A stretch of DNA of 64,000 bases. Origin: Rhizobium laguerreae (GTDB lineage: Bacteria > Pseudomonadota > Alphaproteobacteria > Rhizobiales > Rhizobiaceae). The stretch is from the NCBI RefSeq assembly GCF_002008165.1, contig NZ_MRDM01000014.1:434001-498000 (forward strand), written 5' to 3'. The notes under the pieces were generated by a model. The model did no database searches, was not told the DNA's origin, and worked only from the letters and a program-made list of their open reading frames with translations. The first letter of the stretch is position 1; every line of letters starts with the position of its first letter. A program made the translations under genes and the position numbers. Shown one piece after another: positions 25,531 through 33,720 of this stretch.

Positions 25531-25887
25531 ATGGATCAACGTCAAGCCCTCAATGCATTCGGCGCGCTCTCCCAGGAAACCCGTCTTCAGATCGTCCGCA
25601 TGCTTGTAGTTTCCGGCCCTGATGGCATGGCGGCAGGCGCGATCGCTGAGAAGGCGGAGGTTTCGCCATCCAATATCTCCTTCCATCTGAAGGAGCTGGA
25701 ACGGTCCGGGCTGATCGCACAGCAGCGTGAATCGCGGTCGATCATTTACACCGCGAACTACGAAGCGCTTGGCGGCTTGGTTCGCTTCCTGATGGAAGAT
25801 TGCTGTTCCGGACACCCGGAAATCTGCGCACCTGCCGCGGAGGTTGCGGCCTGCTGCGCCCCTAAAATGGAGGAGAAACTGCAATGA
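25531..25887 (+). CDS. arsR: ArsR-family arsenite-responsive repressor
   Basis: 118 residues with the winged-helix ArsR fold: LSQETRLQIVRML, recognition helix VSPSNISFHLKELERSG and wing RESRSIIYTANYE. The tail has EDCCSGHPEIC and ACCAPK. The cysteines lie at the C-terminus rather than in the ELCVCDL position of plasmid R773 ArsR, consistent with C-terminal As(III) sites of other ArsR types. ATG follows AAGGA at ten bases. It ends in a four-base overlap with arsC. Confidence 0.9.
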   Translation: MDQRQALNAFGALSQETRLQIVRMLVVSGPDGMAAGAIAEKAEVSPSNISFHLKELERSGLIAQQRESRSIIYTANYEALGGLVRFLMEDCCSGHPEICAPAAEVAACCAPKMEEKLQ

Positions 25888-26414
25888 CCACTGACCGCGT
25901 TTACAATGTGCTCTTTCTCTGCACGGGCAATTCTGCCCGCTCGATCCTGGCTGAATCCATTCTGGAGACCGAAGGCAAGGGTCGATTCAAGGCTTATTCA
26001 GCCGGCAGTCAGCCGAAGGGCGGGGTTAATCCCTATGCGCTGAAGGAGCTTGCGGCGCAGGGCTATCCAACAAGCGGCTTCCGCTCGAAGAGCTGGGACG
26101 AGTTCGCCGAGCCGGGCGCTCCGGAGATGGACTTCATTTTTACTGTCTGCGACAGCGCTGCCGGCGAGGCCTGCCCGGTCTGGATCGGTCACCCGATGAC
26201 CGCTCATTGGGGCGTCGAGGATCCCGCTGCCGTCGAGGGCAGCGAAGTCGACAAGGGCCGTGCTTTCGCACAGGCCGCCCGCTTCCTGAAAAACCGAATC
26301 AGTGCCTTTTTGAGCCTGCCTCTTTCCTCGATCGACAAGCTCGCCCTGGAATCGCACCTGCGCCAGATCGGCACGATGGAAGGCGCCAGCATCAAACAGC
26401 CAAAGGCGAGCTGA
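25884..26414 (+). CDS. arsC: arsenate reductase, LMW phosphatase type
   Basis: 176 residues. LFLCTGNSARS with Cys13 is the P-loop of low-molecular-weight tyrosine-phosphatase-like arsenate reductases; FTVCDSAAGEACPVW supplies the two further cysteines used for the intramolecular disulphide relay. It reduces As(V) to As(III) with thioredoxin or similar. The C-terminus runs about 30 residues past the usual end. Its stop shares one base with the ATG of the next gene. Confidence 0.9.
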   Translation: MTTDRVYNVLFLCTGNSARSILAESILETEGKGRFKAYSAGSQPKGGVNPYALKELAAQGYPTSGFRSKSWDEFAEPGAPEMDFIFTVCDSAAGEACPVWIGHPMTAHWGVEDPAAVEGSEVDKGRAFAQAARFLKNRISAFLSLPLSSIDKLALESHLRQIGTMEGASIKQPKAS

Positions 26415-26857
26415 TGAGTTTGGATTTGAACCAACAGGCCTTGGTGGGGCACGACGACAGCCTTCGCGTCGCGCTCGCAGGCGCCGGACTTCCGGTCGAT
26501 GACCTCACAGACGCCGGCCGAAGCTTCTATCGGTTTTCGCGTGGCGGCCAAACTGTCGGCTTCGGCGGGCTGGAGCTTCATGGCGAGACCGCACTCCTGC
26601 GTTCCATTGTCGTGCTGTCCGATCAGCAAGGCTTTGGCTTCGGCCATGCGATCACCCTTGGCCTGCTCGATCAGGCGCAAAGGGAAGGCGCAACTGCAGC
26701 CTATCTGTTGACAGAAACAGCCGCCCCCTTCTTTCAATCGCTTGGCTTTCGTCCGATCCCCCGCGATGAAGCGCCAACCGAGATCCTGACGACGAGGCAG
26801 GCAGCGAGCCTGTGTCCGGCATCGGCCGCCCTGATGGTCCGGAGCCTGCCGGCATGA
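26414..26857 (+). CDS. arsN2: GNAT acetyltransferase, ArsN2 type
   Basis: 147 residues of the GNAT fold: LLRSIVVLSDQQGFGFGHAI contains the acetyl-CoA binding loop, followed by LLTETAAPFFQSLGFRPI and EILTTRQAASLCP. This is the ArsN2 type found in ars operons, close to ArsN1 which acetylates phosphinothricin-like or arsenical compounds; the substrate of ArsN2 is less clear. Overlaps both neighbours (one base with arsC, four with the aquaporin gene). Confidence 0.85.
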   Translation: MSLDLNQQALVGHDDSLRVALAGAGLPVDDLTDAGRSFYRFSRGGQTVGFGGLELHGETALLRSIVVLSDQQGFGFGHAITLGLLDQAQREGATAAYLLTETAAPFFQSLGFRPIPRDEAPTEILTTRQAASLCPASAALMVRSLPA

Positions 26858-27561
26858 GCGCGCCGGTGTTCCCGCTGTCTCGACGAATGGTCGCCGAAGC
26901 GCTCGGCACGCTGTTGCTCGTGGCAACCGTCGTCGGCTCCGGCATCATGGCGGATAGCTTGACGGACGATACCGCGCTTGCGCTGCTCGGCAATACGCTG
27001 GCAACGGGGGCAATCCTCGTCGTCCTCATCACGATCTTAGGCCCGATTTCCGGGGCACATTTCAATCCGGTCGTGTCGCTGGTGTTTGCGCTCCGGCGCG
27101 AACTACCTGTCTCTTCCGTTCTCGCCTATATCGCCGCGCAGATCGCCGGCGGCATTGCCGGAACGATGCTCGCCCATACGATGTTCGACCTTCCTCTGCT
27201 GCAGGCATCGGAAACCGTGCGCACCGGCGGCGCGCAATGGCTCTCTGAAGTGACTGCAACCTTCGGCCTCGTCTTCGTCATCTTCGCCGGTGTGCGCTTT
27301 CGCGCCGATGCCGTGGCATGGCTGGTCGGCCTTTATATCACCGCCGCCTACTGGTTCACCGCCTCCACCTCCTTTGCCAATCCCGCCGTCGCGATTGCTC
27401 GATCGCTGACGCACACCTTTTCCGGCATCCGCCCAATCGATCTACCGGGTTTTATCGCCGCTGAGGTCATCGGCGCCTTGCTGGCGCTGATGCTTGCGGG
27501 ATGGCTGCTGATGGAAGCCCGAAATCCTGAAAACCTCACCAAGACGGAATCCGCCTTATGA
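26854..27561 (+). CDS. aqpS: AqpS-like aquaglyceroporin
   Basis: 235 residues from the ATG at 26854 in ATGA overlap with arsN2. Six membrane helices and the two half-helix motifs: SGAHFNPVVSL (NPV) and SFANPAVAIARS (NPA). In rhizobial ars operons AqpS lets As(III), formed inside by arsenate reduction, leave down its gradient, taking the place of an ArsB pump. This matches the absence of arsB or acr3 here. Confidence 0.9.
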   Translation: MSAPVFPLSRRMVAEALGTLLLVATVVGSGIMADSLTDDTALALLGNTLATGAILVVLITILGPISGAHFNPVVSLVFALRRELPVSSVLAYIAAQIAGGIAGTMLAHTMFDLPLLQASETVRTGGAQWLSEVTATFGLVFVIFAGVRFRADAVAWLVGLYITAAYWFTASTSFANPAVAIARSLTHTFSGIRPIDLPGFIAAEVIGALLALMLAGWLLMEARNPENLTKTESAL

Positions 27562-27986
27562 CTATAGATGCTACGATCTATCACAACCCTGAATGCGGCA
27601 CCTCGCGTAACACGCTGGCGATGATCCAGAACGCCGGCATTGAGCCCAACGTGATCGAATATCTGAAAAACCCGCCGTCGCGCGAGCAGCTGATCAAGGT
27701 GATTGCGGATGCAGGTTTGAGCGTTCGCGAAGCGATCCGCGAAAAGGGCACGCCCTATGCGGAGCTCGGCCTCGACAACCCGGATCTTACCGACGAGCAA
27801 CTGCTCGATGCGATGCTGAAAGACCCGATCCTGATCAATCGCCCATTCGTCATCACCCCGATCGGCACGCGCCTTGCTCGGCCTTCCGAAGTCGTCCTCG
27901 AAATCCTACCGGAAACGCATCAGGGCGCCTTCACCAAGGAAGACGGCGAGAAAGTGCTCGATGCCGGAGGCAAGCGCATTGTCTGA
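27558..27986 (+). CDS. arsC: arsenate reductase, glutaredoxin-dependent type
   Basis: 142 residues of the ArsC/Spx thioredoxin-fold family: YHNPECGTSRNTL with catalytic Cys13 and LINRPFVITPIGTRLARPSE, whose arginines hold arsenate. It uses glutathione and glutaredoxin, a chemistry unrelated to that of the first arsC, so this operon carries two arsenate reductases of different origin. Four-base overlap with aqpS. Confidence 0.9.
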   Translation: MTIDATIYHNPECGTSRNTLAMIQNAGIEPNVIEYLKNPPSREQLIKVIADAGLSVREAIREKGTPYAELGLDNPDLTDEQLLDAMLKDPILINRPFVITPIGTRLARPSEVVLEILPETHQGAFTKEDGEKVLDAGGKRIV

Positions 27987-28686
27987 TCTGCCTGCCGTAT
28001 CGCCGATGCATCTGCGTCAACCTGATATGGATGCGCTCAGACCGGCGTTCTCAACGCACAAGCCGCGCATCCTCATCCTTTATGGCTCGCTGCGAACAGT
28101 GTCCTACAGCCGCTTCCTCGCACAGGAGGCGGCACGGATGCTCGAATATTTCGGCTGCGAAGTGCGCATCTTCAATCCCGAAGGTCTGCCGCTGCCTGAT
28201 GCGGCGCCGGCGAACGACCCAAAAGTTCAGGAGTTGCGCGAATGGTCGGCATGGTCTGAAGGCCAGGTGTGGGTCAGCCCAGAACGTCATGGCGCGATGA
28301 CCGGCATCATGAAAGCGCAGATCGACTGGATTCCATTGTCGGTGGGATCCGTCCGGCCGACGCAAGGCAAGACGCTGGCGGTGATGCAGGTCTCCGGCGG
28401 CTCCCAGTCCTTTAATGCGGTAAGCCAGCTCCGCATCCTTGGACGGTGGATGCGGATGATCGCAATTCCCAATCAGTCCTCGGTTGCCAAAGCTTTCCAG
28501 GAATTCGACGCGGACGGCCGTATGAAACCCTCGTCCTATTACGACCGCGTCGTCGACGTCTGCGAGGAATTGGTGAAGTTCACGCTGCTGACCCGTGATG
28601 CCTCGAACTATCTGACCGACCGCTACAGCGAGCGGAAGGAAGAAGTCGAAAAGCTTGAACAGCGCGTGAGCCTCAGATCCCTATGA
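27979..28686 (+). CDS. arsH: ArsH NADPH-FMN oxidoreductase
   Basis: 235 residues, probably from TTG 27979 (MSDLPAVSPMHLRQPD after translation), which overlaps arsC2 by eight bases; the next Met is at 28006. Flavodoxin-like fold with the FMN phosphate loop GSLRTVSYSR and the segment PERHGAMTGIMKAQIDW. ArsH oxidises trivalent methyl- or aryl-arsenicals to the less toxic pentavalent forms, giving resistance to organoarsenicals. Ends in ATGA overlap with the MFS gene. Confidence 0.9.
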   Translation: MSDLPAVSPMHLRQPDMDALRPAFSTHKPRILILYGSLRTVSYSRFLAQEAARMLEYFGCEVRIFNPEGLPLPDAAPANDPKVQELREWSAWSEGQVWVSPERHGAMTGIMKAQIDWIPLSVGSVRPTQGKTLAVMQVSGGSQSFNAVSQLRILGRWMRMIAIPNQSSVAKAFQEFDADGRMKPSSYYDRVVDVCEELVKFTLLTRDASNYLTDRYSERKEEVEKLEQRVSLRSL

Positions 28687-29918
28687 CAATCGTCAGCACC
28701 GAACGACCGCCAGTAGCGGCCATTGCCGCGCTCGGACTGACGCAGATCATCGGATATGGATCGCTCTATTACAGCTTCAGCATCCTCGCCCCCGACATGG
28801 CTCGTGATCTAGGCTGGTCATCGGAATGGATCTTCGGCGCGCTCTCCGCGGCCCTTCTGATCGGCGGCCTGGCCGCACCTCTCATGGGCACGTGGATCGA
28901 TCGCTTCGGCGCAGGCAGGATCATGACTTCGGGCTCGGCGATTGCCGCCGCCGCCCTCGTCGCCTGCGCCTTCGCGCCGGGAAAGATCGCTTTCGTCGCG
29001 GCATTGATCGGCATCGAGATCGCCTCGAACCTGGTGCAATATGGCGCAGCCTTCGCTCTGCTCGTGCAGATCAGGCCGCAGGTCGCTCAGCGCAGCATCA
29101 CTTATCTGACCCTAATCGCCGGCTTCGCCTCGACCATTTTCTGGCCGATTACCACGGCGCTGCATGCGCATCTCTCATGGCAGGAAGTCTATCTGATCTT
29201 CGCCGCGCTCAATCTCGTGGTCTGCCTTCCCATTCATGCCTGGCTCTCCCGTGGCGTCAGCCAAACCAGGAGACGGACCGGAGAGGGGGTCGCAAAACGC
29301 GTCGAGCCGAGCCTACCTCCGTCGTTGCGCAGGCCGGCCTTTATCCTGATGGTGACGGGCTTTGCTCTGGAGAGCTTTGTGAACTCGGCGCTTCTGGTTC
29401 ACATGGTGCCCGTAATGTCGGCACTCGGCCTCGGCGCCATGGCAGTGGTGGTCGGAACGCTCTTCGGTCCGTCACAGGTGCTGAGCCGCCTCATCAACAT
29501 GGTCTTTGGCGAGAGCTTGTCGCAAGTGATGCTGGCGATCATCTGCGCCATCCTGCTGCCGACAGCCCTTGTCATCCTCATCGCCACGGCACCCTCGGTG
29601 CCCGGCGCGCTACTCTTTGCCGTCGTCTTCGGTCTCGGCTCGGGCCTTAACAGCATCGTCTACGGAACCTTGCCGCTCGCGCTCTTCGGAAGCGATGGCT
29701 ACGGCCGGCGGCAAGGACAGATCATGTCGGTCCGTCTCGTCGTCTCCTCGATGGCGCCGTTCGCGCTCGCCTTCCTGATGGGCAATATGGGCGTATCGTG
29801 GTCGCTGTCGATCGCTGCTTTGCTCAGCACCGTCGCCGTTGCCGCATTCTTGGCCATCATGTGGCTGACGCGCCCGGTTGCCCGGCCGGAAACTGTTGCC
29901 AATCCCCGAGAGGCTTGA
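28683..29918 (+). CDS. arsK: MFS transporter of ars operon (ArsK-like)
   Basis: 411 residues with twelve predicted membrane helices and MFS signature-like GTWIDRFGAGRIM between helices 2 and 3. Position as last gene of the operon and overlap with arsH point to arsenite or organoarsenical export; ArsK of Agrobacterium is the closest characterised type I can name. The symbol is tentative since other MFS families also occur in ars operons. Confidence 0.65.
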   Translation: MTIVSTERPPVAAIAALGLTQIIGYGSLYYSFSILAPDMARDLGWSSEWIFGALSAALLIGGLAAPLMGTWIDRFGAGRIMTSGSAIAAAALVACAFAPGKIAFVAALIGIEIASNLVQYGAAFALLVQIRPQVAQRSITYLTLIAGFASTIFWPITTALHAHLSWQEVYLIFAALNLVVCLPIHAWLSRGVSQTRRRTGEGVAKRVEPSLPPSLRRPAFILMVTGFALESFVNSALLVHMVPVMSALGLGAMAVVVGTLFGPSQVLSRLINMVFGESLSQVMLAIICAILLPTALVILIATAPSVPGALLFAVVFGLGSGLNSIVYGTLPLALFGSDGYGRRQGQIMSVRLVVSSMAPFALAFLMGNMGVSWSLSIAALLSTVAVAAFLAIMWLTRPVARPETVANPREA

Positions 29919-29939
29919 GCGCATTCATCGGGACAGGCG

Positions 29940-30206
29940 CTACTTGAAGACGGCCGAGCCCTTGACGATGTCGATCGTCTCGCCGCCGTCGAGCCCGATG
30001 CGGTCGCCGTCGGGCGTTGTCATGAAGCAGCCAGAAGCACAGAGGTTTTCCGAAGCGCCGGCATCGACCACGACCTCGACGCGCTGGCCGCTCTCGGTGA
30101 TGACGAGCACGACGGCGGCTGGGTCGGTGTTGGTGATGGATGCCGCTTCAGCCGCGGGTGCGGCAAGCAGCGGGACAAGCAGAACGGCGGCAAATCTTGC
30201 CATCAT
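29940..30206 (-). CDS. small exported protein
   Basis: 88 residues with signal peptide MMARFAAVLLVPLLAAPAAEA and a short mature part, ITNTDPAAVVLVITESGQRV..., with Cys in LCASGCFMTTPDG. Rhizobial genomes carry similar short periplasmic proteins of unknown role. Convergent with the ars operon (21 bases between stops), which could bring interference between transcripts. Confidence 0.6.
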   Translation of the reverse strand: MMARFAAVLLVPLLAAPAAEAASITNTDPAAVVLVITESGQRVEVVVDAGASENLCASGCFMTTPDGDRIGLDGGETIDIVKGSAVFK

Positions 30207-30318
30207 GTGCGGCGGCGCTGGCGCGCCCTCCCCTCGAACGATCGGTGCTGCCCCCGGCAGCGATCCCGATAGTGGAGATCATGCACATATAGCTGTGAAT
30301 GATGGCTGAATGACCCGT

Positions 30319-32853
30319 TCAGCCTTTCCGATTGACTTCTGCCGTCTTGCTGCGCAATTGCCGCACCGGCTGCTCTTCCTCCTCCATGGGCGTGTCCGCC
30401 GCGTTTTCCTGCTCGTTGGCTTGATCCCTGCCCGCATCCGCAAGCGCGGGACGAGCCTCTCGATGGATGGTAAGATCGGTCTGTGGCAGCGGGATCTCGA
30501 TGCCCTCGGCCTTGAAGCGCTTAAGGATCTCGATCCTGAGATTGTTGCGCACCGCCATGCCGTCACCCATATCGGCGAGGAAGAAACGCAGCTCGAAATC
30601 CAGCGAATAGGGCCCGAAGCGCAGGAATTCGACATGCGGCTCCGGATTGCGCATGACGAGCGGTATCTTGGCCGTCAGTTCCAGCAGGATGTCCATCACC
30701 TGCTGCGGATCGGCGTTGTAGGCGACGGAAACCGGAATTTCCGAGCGGCCGATCTTGTTGCGGTGCGTCCAGTTGCCGACGAGGCCGTTGATCAACTCCG
30801 AATTCGGCACGATGATCGACTGCTTGCGGAAGGTCTCGATCTCGGTGGCGCGCACCGAAATGCGTTTGACGATGCCTTCGGCCGTGCCTGATACGACATG
30901 GTCGCCGACCTTGAACGGCCGTTCGACGAGCAGGATCAGGCCGGAGACGAAGTTGGAGACGATGTTCTGCAGGCCGAAACCGATACCAACCGAAAGTGCG
31001 GAGGCAACGAGCGCGAAGCTCGACAGATCGATGCCGGCCGCCGAAACACCGATGATCGCCGCGATGCCGACGCCGAGATAGCCGATGCCGGTCTTGACCG
31101 AATTGCGTACGCCAAGATCGACATGGCTTCTGGCCATCACATTGCCGTCGAGCCAGCGCTGCAGCCAGCGCGTCAGCAGGTAGACGCCGGCAAACAGCAG
31201 AATGCCGGTGCAGATGCCGAGCAGCGAGATGCTGATGCCGCCAAGCCTGACCTCGGTGAACAGCCGGTAGGCGAGAAGCTGCAGGTCCTGCACGTGGAAA
31301 CCCCAGAGCAGCAGGATCAGCGGGATGCCGACGAGAAGCGCCACCGCATAGATGGCAAGGCCGACGACCAGCCCGGCCTGGTCGATCGCCACCGGCCCGA
31401 GCTTGAAGCGGCGTGTCAGGAAGCGCGCGAAGAAAGTATCGCCGAAGCTTTCCTGCCTGGATATCGCCTTGCCGGAGAGCAGGCCGACATACATGGTGAC
31501 GACGACCGCACCGGTGATGATGAGCTGCGTGGCGACGAAGCGCGCGAGCCCGACATACCCCGTCAGCGCGGTGAGGATGAGACCGGCGCCGAGGACCCGC
31601 AAGGTGATCGCCATGCCGCGCGGCCAATGCCTTCCCGGTGCATCGGGATCGCCGTTCTTCGCCAGCATCGGCTTGCCGAAGGACGCCGCGATCAGGATCA
31701 GGCCGATGATCAGCGCCGCGATCAGGCTCCTGACCACGGTCAGCACCAGCGGCGAGCCCATCGCCTCGCCGATCGTACCGAACAGATAATCGAGCGCGTT
31801 GACGATCGCCATCGCCAGCAGGCAATAGCCGATCGAGCGCGCGCCGCGATTGGAAAGCCGAACGAGCCGCCAATGCGGTTCGTTCGGCGCGAAGATGGCG
31901 TTGACGAAGCGGCCGACGAAATAGACAAGCCCGATCGCCCCGAACAGGGCGCCGATGACAGGTGCGATGTCGGGCCGCAGCACATTGAACCCGTTGAGGA
32001 AAAAGAAGGAGGTGACGAGCAGCACCGAGAGCGCCAGCGTGCGGATCAACGTCGACCAGAAGGCGATCGACAGCCGCCCGATATAGGACGGGTTCTCCAC
32101 TGCTTCGTCGCGGCGCAGATACGAGCCGAACAGCCGGTAACTGCCGGAGAGCAGGATCAGCGCCGAGGCGAGCGACAGGAAGATCGCGGCAAACATCGGG
32201 AAACGCTTGAATTTCCAGACGAAAGCAGCCCAGCTCGACAGGGCCTGCGAGAATTCGCGGGCCTCATGCACGAAGGCGCTGCCGGCATCGTCGAGCACCG
32301 AGACTGAAATCTCGGTGCGCCTGAGCAGCGTATCGGCAAACAGCCGCCGCCGCATCTCGGTGATCTCGTTGACGAGCTTCGTTACCGTGATCGACAGGTT
32401 TTCGGCGTCGCCCGTCAGCGCGTTGATCTGCGCGCGTTCGGCGGCGAGCGCGTTGCGCTCCTGGGTGACGATCTCGGCTTCAGGCGGCTGCCCGTCCTTC
32501 GGCGGATCGCCGAGCTCGGCAAGCCGGTTCTTGATCTGGTCGAAACGCGGCCTGAGATTGACCGATATGGTGATGACGGCGCGGCTGAGTTCGTCGGCCT
32601 TGGTCGCAAGCCCGACCAGGGCATCGTCATTGTCGGCATTCTGCTTGACGCCGTCCTGAAGCGCGGTCAGCTGGACCTTCGCCTTGTCAATCTCCTTCGT
32701 CGCCTGATCGAGCGAGCTATCGACAAGCGGCGCCTGCGCGGCCGCCGGTGCCTGCGGCTCCTGCGCGAAAGCCGCAGCACCCTTGAAATGCGCGCCGGCG
32801 ACCGCCAGCGTCAGCAAAAGAATGGTGCGAAGCAGGATCGGTCTCAGCCGCAA
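30319..32853 (-). CDS. MscK-like mechanosensitive channel (DUF3772 type)
   Basis: 844 residues from TTG 32853, which follows GGAGG at five bases; reading back to ATG 32982 lacks a ribosome binding site. Signal peptide about 1-30 (AFAQEP), periplasmic coiled part with DUF3772 (about 35-220), about ten membrane helices, then the MscS core: pore helix and SALSVGIGFGLQNIVSNFVSG, RPFKVGDHV in the beta domain and IIVPNSELI. The C-terminus is a charged cytosolic tail. It gates under membrane tension to release solutes. A broken gene at 12189 comes from the same superfamily. Confidence 0.85.
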   Translation of the reverse strand: MRLRPILLRTILLLTLAVAGAHFKGAAAFAQEPQAPAAAQAPLVDSSLDQATKEIDKAKVQLTALQDGVKQNADNDDALVGLATKADELSRAVITISVNLRPRFDQIKNRLAELGDPPKDGQPPEAEIVTQERNALAAERAQINALTGDAENLSITVTKLVNEITEMRRRLFADTLLRRTEISVSVLDDAGSAFVHEAREFSQALSSWAAFVWKFKRFPMFAAIFLSLASALILLSGSYRLFGSYLRRDEAVENPSYIGRLSIAFWSTLIRTLALSVLLVTSFFFLNGFNVLRPDIAPVIGALFGAIGLVYFVGRFVNAIFAPNEPHWRLVRLSNRGARSIGYCLLAMAIVNALDYLFGTIGEAMGSPLVLTVVRSLIAALIIGLILIAASFGKPMLAKNGDPDAPGRHWPRGMAITLRVLGAGLILTALTGYVGLARFVATQLIITGAVVVTMYVGLLSGKAISRQESFGDTFFARFLTRRFKLGPVAIDQAGLVVGLAIYAVALLVGIPLILLLWGFHVQDLQLLAYRLFTEVRLGGISISLLGICTGILLFAGVYLLTRWLQRWLDGNVMARSHVDLGVRNSVKTGIGYLGVGIAAIIGVSAAGIDLSSFALVASALSVGIGFGLQNIVSNFVSGLILLVERPFKVGDHVVSGTAEGIVKRISVRATEIETFRKQSIIVPNSELINGLVGNWTHRNKIGRSEIPVSVAYNADPQQVMDILLELTAKIPLVMRNPEPHVEFLRFGPYSLDFELRFFLADMGDGMAVRNNLRIEILKRFKAEGIEIPLPQTDLTIHREARPALADAGRDQANEQENAADTPMEEEEQPVRQLRSKTAEVNRKG

Positions 32854-32945
32854 AAGCGCCTCCGGGAAAGGTTGTCGTCGGAATAGAATGCCAGCTTGTC
32901 TTAGTAAAGAAAGGCGACAGAAAGGCAGAAGCTCCCTGGAAACCC

Positions 32946-33497
32946 TCAGAAACCGGCATCGGGCCGGGTGAGATAGTCGCATTCCTCAGCCGTCGACTCG
33001 CGTCCGAGCATGGCATTGCGGTGCGGAAAGCGGCCGTAGGCGGCGATCACGTCGCGGTGGCGGATCGCATAATCGCGATATTCTTCATCGCCAAGCGCGG
33101 TGAACAGTTCCACCGATCGCTCCTGTTCGCCAAGGTCCTCGGCATGTTCGAAGGGCATATAGAAAAAGGTGCGGCACGCGGCTTCGACCGCCTGATCGGC
33201 GCCGGATGCCAGCGCGAGCTTGGCTTCCCGAAGCGCCAGCCCATCGGTCGCGACGGCAAGCGCCGTGCCGCGATAGATGTTGCGGGGAAACTGGTCGAGC
33301 ACGATCACAGCCGCCAGCCGGCTCTCCGCATCCGCCCGCCATTCGGCGCCAACATCCGCGGCAAGGGCCAGATGGGTATCGCGAAAGATCGTGCTGATCT
33401 CCGCGTCGAGGTCAGGCGTCGCGCGGAACCACACCTCCCGGCCGCATCTGACGAACCAGAAATCATAGACCTCTTTCGGTGTACGGATCGTCGTCAT
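32946..33497 (-). CDS. DUF924 family protein
   Basis: 183 residues matching the DUF924 (YfcD-like, all-helical) pattern: VYDFWF at the start, VIVLDQFPRNIYRGTA and FFYMPFEHAEDLGEQERSV. Function unknown; family members are cytosolic and conserved in proteobacteria. ATG follows GGGGGAGAGGAAAC. Confidence 0.85.
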   Translation of the reverse strand: MTTIRTPKEVYDFWFVRCGREVWFRATPDLDAEISTIFRDTHLALAADVGAEWRADAESRLAAVIVLDQFPRNIYRGTALAVATDGLALREAKLALASGADQAVEAACRTFFYMPFEHAEDLGEQERSVELFTALGDEEYRDYAIRHRDVIAAYGRFPHRNAMLGRESTAEECDYLTRPDAGF

Positions 33498-33571
33498 GTT
33501 TCCTCTCCCCCAGCGTTAGGCTTATTAATGCCGTTTCGGTAAATTATTGTAGAAAAAGGGATAACACCGTG

Positions 33572-33700
33572 CCGGTAGCCCCCTCATCCGGCTGCCGCCA
33601 CCTTCTCCCCGCTGGGGAGAAGAGATTCGCGGCAACGTCTCGATTCCCCCTTCTCCCCTCGGGGAGAAGGTGCCCGTAGGGCGGATGAGGGGGCTACCGG
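33572..33700. repeat. RIME-like palindromic intergenic element
   Basis: CCGGTAGCCCCCTCATCCG at the left end is the exact inverse of CGGATGAGGGGGCTACCGG at the right end. Inside are two smaller palindromes, CTTCTCCCCGCTGGGGAGAAG and CCTTCTCCCCTCGGGGAGAAGG. This is the structure of rhizobial intergenic mosaic elements (RIME1 type), lying between a convergent-free gap before the sensor kinase gene. Confidence 0.85.
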
Positions 33701-33720
33701 AACACCCTGCGCTGCACTTC

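Noticed and set aside
30898..32307. Long plus-strand frame opposite the mechanosensitive channel gene
   Set aside because: Antisense to a clear channel gene; Asp/Arg/Gln-rich translation without any domain, typical of GC-rich antisense frames.
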